Positions 57,530-64,000 of a stretch of DNA of 64,000 nt are shown piece after piece (positions within the stretch are counted from its first letter, which is position 1; each line of letters begins with the position of its first letter). The notes beneath the pieces are model-generated. The model made no database searches, was not told where the DNA came from, and saw nothing but the letters and a program-made list of their open reading frames with translations. The position numbers and the translations under genes are program-made. This stretch comes from Papaver somniferum (taxonomy: Eukaryota; Streptophyta; Magnoliopsida; Ranunculales; Papaveraceae): NCBI RefSeq assembly GCF_003573695.1, contig NC_039362.1:1338929-1402928 (forward strand), written 5' to 3'.

Positions 57530-60500
57530 TTGAGATGTTTACCTATACGAGCAGCAAATCCACAAGGAATTCGAGCCGGAAGAGGGAGAGGTCGTCCACG
57601 TCCAAGTGTTATAGGAAGATCCTCATCATTGAATTGTGTGAGAGGTAATACTTACCAAGTTGGATTCAAGAAGTTCCATTTTCTGCCATTAGGGACATGT
57701 CCGAAGTGCCAAGCGAGGATTTTTTTTCGTGAACCGAAAGGCTTTTGTTGTTCAGATGGGAAAGTTGTTTTACTGTTTGTTGTCTCACTGATTGAACTTT
57801 TGGAGTTTTGATGATCAAAAAGAAGTAGGGGTACACTTTCGGAGGTACATACGACGCTATAATCAGTGTTTCTCATTAACGTCGACTTTGGGTGAATTAT
57901 GACAGAGATTTAGCTGATAATAGAGAAGGTGTATACACATTTCGTGTTCATGGTGATCTATCATAAATGCAAGATGGGTTTGTGCTCAAGAGGCAATGTG
58001 GAAGATATTTAGCTTTCCTCTTTATAAGGTCTATGCTTCGGTAGTGAGATTACAAATACATCTTACCAACCAACAGAGCGTCAGGTACTATGATTACCAA
58101 ACGTTGGATGAAATTTTTTGCGATGAAAGAAATTTGAGAATAACTTTGACAGAGTTCTTTGTGACAAATGCTCGCGATCCTAGAGCGAGAGAGTTGTTGT
58201 ACCGTGAGTTTCCAGAACGCTACTGTTGGGATACAAAACCAAAGAGTGGAAAAGAAGACGAAGTACGCAAAATTCGATAGGGAGGGTTTATACATCACCT
58301 TGATGTGCAGGAGAGGTGTGGTTCTTAAGGCATATTCTGAACCACGTTAGAGGTCCTACTTCTTTTGATGATCTATTGTTTGTTAATGGAGAGATATGTC
58401 GGACTTTCAAGAGAGGTGCCGAAAAATTGGGACCTTTACAGAGTGATCAGAGTGTGAGAGCGTCTTTGTCTGAAGCAGCAACAGTCAAGATGTCGTATGC
58501 TCTTAGAAGAAAATTCACCTCCATCTTGCACTTTTGTAATCCAATGGGCGTGAGAGAATTATGGGATAAATTTTTCAACAGCATGGTCGAGGATTACTCG
58601 AGTTCAAGCACTACAAGCTCAAAATTCTTATCAGACCGCCTTCTTCGTAAGCTGAATTTCATACTTAAGAAACACGATAAATATATATATCCATGTATGA
58701 TATACCGCCGATTGTTGGCACATTGGGTGAGTAAGTTGAGATTTCGAGTCTGATTCAAGAGGAGTTGTCATTCCTATATCCGACGAAGACCTGTCTTCTG
58801 TCCAAAAGTTGAATGAAAACCAATTTAGGGCCTACAGTACAATCATGGGAGCAAATGAGAGAAAGGAAAGTAAAGTCTTCTTCATATATGGTCCAGGAGG
58901 TACTGGGAAGACCTATCTCTATCGTTCTATTCTTGCGACTGTAAGGAAAAAATGGTGGTATTGCGTCAGCAACAGCCACGTCGGGAATTGCTGCTACTAT
59001 GCTACCTGGTGTGAGGACAGCACACTCAAGGTTTCAACTTCAAATGACACCGACATCAACTTCAATGTGTCGTACGAAGAAAAAAACTGAGGAAGCTAAA
59101 CTTTTGAGGCATGTCACCGTCCTTATGTGGGATGAAGCTACAATGACGCATCTCTATTCTTTGGAAGCATTTGATCGGGTGATGAGAGATATCACCGGGA
59201 TTGCTGAACCATTTGGTGGAAAGATTCTAATCATGGGAGGTGATTTCCGTCAGGTACTATCAGTGATTCCAAGGAGTACAAGGGGACAGACAGTCGATGC
59301 ATGTCTTAGCAGGTACATTGCAGTTTTTTTTCTTTTAAGATAAAAAAATTTGTTTTTTCTTATATGCATACTTAATGTTTAAATTTTAGTATTTAATTAA
59401 CTTTTAGGAGGATAATTCGAAATGATTTTTGAGTTACATTACATTCTTAAAAGGTCACATTTGTGGGAAAATGTACGTGTTTTTCATTTAAAGAAGAACA
59501 TGCATGCAGCCGGGAATGCATCTTATTCTAAGTTTTTAATTCGTGTTGGTGACGGGGATGAACCTTGTGTTGCTAATGAGATGATAAAGGTTCCGGAATA
59601 GATGGTCATACCATGGGTTAGTGATGCTTCTTTGTCTCAACTTATAGATGTAACATCTCCAAACTTGGTGGAAAATGCTAGAGGTATTGACTATATGGTC
59701 AATAGGGAATTGATCACACCATTAAACGAGTACGTCGAGAAGCTTAATGACTGAGTATTTAGATAAGATATCCTGAGTACTCTACTGCATATAGTCTTTT
59801 GGTTGTGAGTTCTGCTTTTTCTGACATTAGTGTGAATACTTTTATGGAGCCTACGGATGTTGAGTTCTTTGAACATGTTTATTTTGCAACATGTCTCTTC
59901 TTAGGATGTGTTGTTGATCCCTAGATGTCTTTTCAACTAGTCATAATTTACCTTCAAAGGAAGATGAAGTAGAGTGGATCCTAGGAGAAGTAAAAGGATT
60001 AGAACTGAGACTTCTTATAGACCCGACTTCATGATATTCCTAGCTTAGTCTGAGCTCCAGACTCGTAAACAAGTCATGATATCTACTGAAACCCTATTAT
60101 GGTAAGAAGCTTCATTTTGTGAAATGGACTCAGTCCGTCATAACCAAACTTGCTCCTGGAGGTTTGCCATCACACATTTTGAAATTCAAGATCGGTGCGC
60201 CTATTATGTTGTTGGGGAATGTTGATGCAAAAAATGGTCTATGTAATGGTACCAGGTTAATAATCAAAGAGTTCTTCCCAAACTGTATAAATGTTGTAAT
60301 AATTAGTGAAAATTACATAGGTACACGAGTCTTCATTCACATGATGCCACTGGAGCCACCTGAGAATTCGAAGCACCCGTACAAGTTTAAACGTAAACAG
60401 TTTCTGATTCGTTTATGTTTCTCCTTTACAGTCAACAAGGCGCAAGGGTAAACGATCGAAAACACATGTATCTTTTTCCTTGAACATCTATTCAGCCATG

Positions 60501-60640
60501 GTCAATTGTACGTTGCTCTCTTGAGAGGAGTGTCAAGTAGCAACAGGAAAGTATTATTCGCTAAAGGTACCATCCCTAAAAAGAAAGGAACATACACCAA
60601 AAATGTTGTATATAAAGAAGTCTTTTTATCTTAGAAAATT
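57530..60640 (+). pseudogene. Helitron RepHel protein remnant: PIF1-type helicase, Rep core deleted
   Basis: Starts near an N-terminal segment (IRAGRGRGRPRPS; FHFLPLGTCPKCQARIFF) and VNYDRDLADNREGVYTFRV (57,890-57,950). Then it jumps to CAQEAMWKIFSFPLYKV (57,985), so the Rep (HUH) catalytic region that normally lies between is gone. Helicase blocks follow in different frames. They are GPTSFDDLLFVNGEICRTF (58,350), Walker A GPGGTGKTYLYR (58890), Walker B MWDEATM (about 59,125) and GGDFRQVLSVIP (59,240). Last are KIGAPIMLLGNVDAKNGLCN (60,190) and FTVNKAQG (60,425). At least three frame changes and several stops make it dead. Confidence 0.88.
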
Positions 60641-60850
60641 ATGAGTTAGGAATATGCATTCTCGATGTAAAAGGACATTTAACATTAATGATTGAAAAAT
60701 TATTGAATGAAAAATTCAAGTTTAGTCGTATTTACTTTTGCACATTAAAATAAATGAGTTTTAAGTTTTAACCACTCGACGTTGATCGTTGACTTTGACC
60801 ATTGACCCGTTGTTAACTTGACTAATATACGAAAAAACCAAATTACGGAA

Positions 60851-60879
60851 GGCGTATCACGCATGCGTGCTATACTAGT
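60851..60879 (+). other. Helitron 3' terminus
   Basis: ggcgtat, then the palindrome cacgcatgcgtg, then ctata and CTAGT. Plant Helitrons end in a short hairpin followed by CTRRT. The hairpin here is an uninterrupted palindrome rather than stem-loop, so slightly unusual. Confidence 0.65.
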
Positions 60880-61486
60880 ACATATAATAGATTGAGTTAA
60901 TTAGGATGGGGTGACAAGGGGTATCTAAAGATATGTAATTATTTAGTTATCCTCGATTATTTATTAATATAATTATTCTTTTAAATATTAATTTTTTGTA
61001 GTAAGCTTTTTTAAAAAAAAAAAATTTGTTTTTTTGAACTTTTTTTAATTTTCTATTTGTTTTTAGTTTTGAAAAAAAATCTTTTAATTTTTATATTTTC
61101 TAAAGAATTTTTTATTTTATTTTCTTAAAAAAAATTTATAAAAATAATTTTCTTTATTTTATTTTATAAAAATTTAAAACTTTTCGGGGAAAACAACAAA
61201 AAAAAATAAGGAAAAAGTATTTTAGAAACTTAAAAAAAAATGAAAAGTAAAAAGATAAAATAAGACTAAGGCAGTTTTGCCATATGAATAAGGAGCTTTG
61301 TGGGTTACTATCTAATGACCATTTTTTTATCCTAAAACTGCCTTTTTTATATTATTTTTTAATTTGTCTTTGTTTTACATCGACGAAATAGACAGACGCG
61401 CAACAAGTTATGCCGCAAGCTCTTGAATTAGAGTTTCGTTGTATTGCTTAATGTGATATGACCTAAACTGTTGGGTCCACGAAACC
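60880..61486. other. AT-rich intergenic, no gene
   Basis: Long A and T runs (60,990-61,260), no reading frame, TIR or target duplication seen. Confidence 0.5.
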
Positions 61487-61574
61487 CTCGCTTTGGCCGA
61501 GTGGTAAAGGCGTGTGCCTGTTAAGGACATGGGTTTTCCGTGCTAGAGTTCGACTCTTTTAGCCTTAGGCGACG
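61487..61574 (+). pseudogene. tRNA-Ser-like pseudogene (class II), anticodon position GTT
   Basis: Matches the plant tRNA-Ser(GCT) pattern in order. There is an A-box-like tggccgagtgg, an anticodon arm gtgtgcctgttaagg, a long variable arm (catgggttttccgtg), a B-box-like gagttcgactc and a 3' aggcgacg that pairs with the 5' ctcgctt. The anticodon position (61520-61522) reads GTT. About 6 extra bases between the T arm and the acceptor, plus a weak T stem, make it a pseudogene or a SINE head rather than a working tRNA. Confidence 0.65.
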
Positions 61575-61660
61575 ACTCATTTTCTTGTTGTTGTTTCTTT
61601 TCGTTAAATTATGGAAGCTATAAGTCATATTTAATGGAAGATATTGGTTCAGGTATGGGT

Positions 61661-62310
61661 CAAGATCGGAGCCAAAATTTTTGGATAAGAGTGCAAAAAA
61701 TAAAATAAAAAATACATCATGAAATGGAAAGAATAATGAAAAGAAGAATCGTTACATATCAATGCTCACGATGTCATCAAACAATCGTTGAGTGCAGAAA
61801 TCCCCATATGCTCAAATGTGTCGAGTAAACTTGAATGTCATGGAAATGTTTCTTGCTGAGCATTAGGCTTATCTTTTCAAACTCTTCCATCCGGAGACAT
61901 CAGTTCATGCCTTCATCGAAATTCAAGTTTATCAATTATCATATTTTGACGGCAGTATGTGGATATCGGTACTTTTTTTCCATTAATATTTTGTGTTCGT
62001 TATATATTTCTTTCGTTTTTGGAGAAGAAATTATTTTCATTTTTACAATTTGATCTATTTTTAAGCTAAAATAAAAAAATGAAAGTATTTATTTTCCAAA
62101 AATTGAGGGAGTAGCAGGTTAGTGGTATGTAAATGGAAATAAGCTTAACTCACTTGGGTTTTGAATGAAGGTGCAAAAACACATGGGCCTTTAATATTGG
62201 GTGTAAAATTCTATTTTTTCTTATACTGGGCTTGCAAAACTATATCATAGTGTGGATTTTGGGTGAGCAAGGGTATTGGACACCCTTGCTTTACATTGGC
62301 TTCGCCTCTG
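61661..62310. mobile_element. hAT-like MITE (650 bp) with 8-bp target duplication
   Basis: GTATGGGT flanks it (61653-61660, 62311-62318). The ends caagatcggagccaa and ttggcttcgcctctg are an imperfect inverted pair of the same type as the element at 14236-14431. No transposase; the 72-codon frame inside is not supported. Confidence 0.75.
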
Positions 62311-62318
62311 GTATGGGT

Positions 62319-63254
62319 GACAAAGTTTCTTTTGTATTGAATGTTTTAGTTCCAGTACCATGGTTTTCCAAGTGAAGGCTCCTTATTATAATAGCCAAGT
62401 AACAGCTTCTAGTCGGTCAACGACCCTATTGCATCAACTGCAAGTTCAACGACACATACCGTAATTAGATTGTAGTTGCACATTTTTTGACTACTACATC
62501 CAACAACATATAATGAACATAAATTATTGAAAATCAGGTATAAAAGATAAAAGTGCATAAAAATAAAGATTAACACAAGGATTTTAGGGTGGTTCGACCA
62601 TTACAAGACCTACATCCATTTTGTTTTCACTATTATTAGTGGTGTTACACAAAGATCCATGAATGGAGGTCCTCAAGGGACTTGAAACTCCATCCATGGA
62701 GGAAGATGAGCTAGAGTCTAGCTTAGAGGGAGAAGAGAAGCAGGAGATAAGAAGAAGACCCCTTTTAACCTATATCACATTCTCTTATACAGGGGTTATT
62801 GTACATAGAATTACATTTCTGCCCTTAGGGATGACTAGATAGGATAAGAATAAGAGGAGTGATTATTGTACAGTTGGTTATAGTATTTTACGGTGTACCC
62901 GTCTAGATCTTGTTCCATGTGTCGAGTTGATATTTTACTCTCACATAGATACAAAACGTACGACCTTTTTACAAAATACTTATTTATTTATATAAAACAG
63001 ATTTCTTAGTGGTTATTTCTGTAAATCCATGTCACTTTATAACTCGTTTTGCATCAAATATTTAGTTTTGAACTTATCTAGTCTTGTTCTTCTATACTTA
63101 AATTCTTTTTTTTGTTAGAATTTTCAATGTTTTAGGAAGGTTTCAGAATTTTCTAGAATCATCTAGGTGTTTCCTTATTTTGGTATAGCTAGAGGTTTTC
63201 TATTTTAGTTAAACACAAAGTTTCCTTTGTTATCTATGTTTATGTTTAGGTTTC
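62319..63254. other. Intergenic with an LTR-like fragment
   Basis: 62,580-62,940 (ttagggtggttcgaccatta, then cctacatccat...gaggaagatgag...cttatacaggggttattgta) has the look of a plant LTR-retrotransposon fragment. No second copy or protein domain is seen. The remainder is unassigned. Confidence 0.35.
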
Positions 63255-64000
63255 TGATGAGTGCTAAATAGTGCATATTTATATATATTTTCGTTGGCAT
63301 TTAACTCATCTTTTGTGCATTAATTCTACATTTTATCCCATATTCTGTATTTTCATTGTTTTCAAGAATAAATATTTTTCTTACTTAATTTTGCATTTTT
63401 AGGTAACAAATAAAATCTGGATGAAGTGCGGAGCAAAAAGAGCAGAAAAGTAGTGAAAAGCTGGGAGGAATTACGCAAGGAAGCCGCGAAGAATGTTGCG
63501 CACAAGACCAAAAAGCTAGGAATGGGCTCAAGAAGGAAGAATTGTTCTTAAAGAAGATATGGGCTTGGCATACCCAAGGCCCAAAACCCTTACCCAAATC
63601 CATTTCCTTTATCCATACCCATTTCCATGAGAGCCGTCAGATTGGATCCATCTTGTCATCCAACGGTCACCTCATCATTGTGCATCAAAATCCGAAGTTC
63701 ATATCAAACACCATAGTACCTAAATTCCAAGCCTTCAGATTAGATTGCAGTTGAATCCAACGGTCGCTCATATGCCTGTGCATCAAATCCCGATGATTCC
63801 GCCCAACACTACAGCACCTAACCTAATCTAGCACCGTTGACTTCGTTGTGTTCCACATCCAACGGTCGCTACAAACTGCTTCTCTCTTAGCCGTCCGATC
63901 TACCTACCATCTCCATATCCAGCGGCTCAGCTCGCCAAACATCGAACCAGATGCTCCCGCTTCACACCCTAGCACCGAATCCTATTATCCACCCAAACAA
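63255..64000. repeat. Start of an LTR-like repeat, cut by the window edge
   Basis: Begins tgatgagtgctaaatagtg, the style of long plant Ty3/gypsy LTRs (TGATGAGYG...). It continues with several ccaacggtcgct / ccgtccgatct motifs to the end of the window. No coding; the partner LTR would lie outside. Confidence 0.5.

Larger units (their letters stand above)
52760..60879 (+). mobile_element. Decayed Helitron with nested insertions (5' boundary uncertain)
   Basis: RepHel-type coding remnants run left to right. N-terminal arginine-rich repeats come first (GPRKSPRLTEHAQ at 52,770; LRRSPRLIQQAK at 52,945; ERNLERRRNSYRKRRQQ at 53,150). Then SHIPDINTVGARCYWF (54,720), a zinc-finger-like GTCPKCQARIFF (57,690) and helicase blocks to about 60,640 follow. 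The 3' end is a 12-bp palindrome (cacgcatgcgtg, 60859-60870) a few bases before CTAGT (60875-60879), the Helitron terminus pattern. It is interrupted by a LINE (54801-56375), itself holding a fold-back element, and by a short TIR element (56868-57050). Confidence 0.8.

Overview
The window is plant nuclear DNA, almost certainly from a eudicot. The evidence is GT-AG introns, a plant 2-oxoglutarate dioxygenase gene, COR413 and LEA-type cold/stress genes, and a dense nest of plant transposons: Stowaway-like and Harbinger-like MITEs, a CACTA element, a Helitron, L1-type LINEs and a Ty3/gypsy element. The species cannot be fixed from sequence alone. The repeat style would suit a large, repeat-rich genome such as a poppy or another ranunculid, but that is inference. 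No prokaryotic-style operon or CRISPR array is present.

Layout. 1-4.88 kb: a tandem array of ~1.47-kb units, running off the left edge. 6.0-18.3 kb: a small cold/stress gene cluster, all on the minus strand. It has two intact two-exon LEA/KIN-like genes (6057-6418, 13044-13502), one LEA pseudogene (16744-16898), one intact intronless COR413-IM-like gene (7412-7900) and a frame-disrupted COR413 copy (10237-10708), with MITEs between and inside the duplicated flanks. 18.3-22.1 kb: a dead L1-type LINE carrying a Stowaway-like insertion. 23.0-26.0 kb: a GC-rich hierarchical minisatellite (69-, 85-, 38- and ~212-bp periods) that passes into an LTR-like sequence. 26,073-44,081: one ~18-kb CACTA (En/Spm) element with CACTACAAAAAA ends and a CAA target duplication. 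It holds a broken tnpA-like gene, possible captured host exons, internal duplications, and a complete-ended Ty3/gypsy element at 28,523-33,359. 45.7-47.1 kb: an intact three-exon 2-oxoglutarate/Fe(II) dioxygenase gene (plus strand). 47.3-50.5 kb: an HGSNAT-like acetyltransferase gene (minus strand), twelve exons recognisable but broken by two in-frame stops and a lost acceptor. 52.8-60.9 kb: a decayed Helitron (PIF1-type helicase pieces, Rep core deleted, CTAGT end after a palindrome), itself hit by a LINE, a fold-back element and a short TIR element. 61-64 kb: an AT-rich stretch, a tRNA-Ser-like pseudogene, a hAT-like MITE and the start of another LTR.

Only four protein genes look functional: two LEA-like, one COR413-IM-like and the dioxygenase. 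The LEA and COR413 genes make sense together as cold or dehydration protection genes. Only LEA copy B keeps both a G-box/ABRE and a DRE/CRT core upstream. The main biological story is local duplication of stress genes followed by decay and layered transposon insertion. The most striking single object is a gypsy element with ~99% identical LTRs and a perfect 5-bp target duplication whose reverse transcriptase lacks all its catalytic aspartates. This implies mobilisation by enzymes supplied from elsewhere. I found no convincing new defence or metabolic system.
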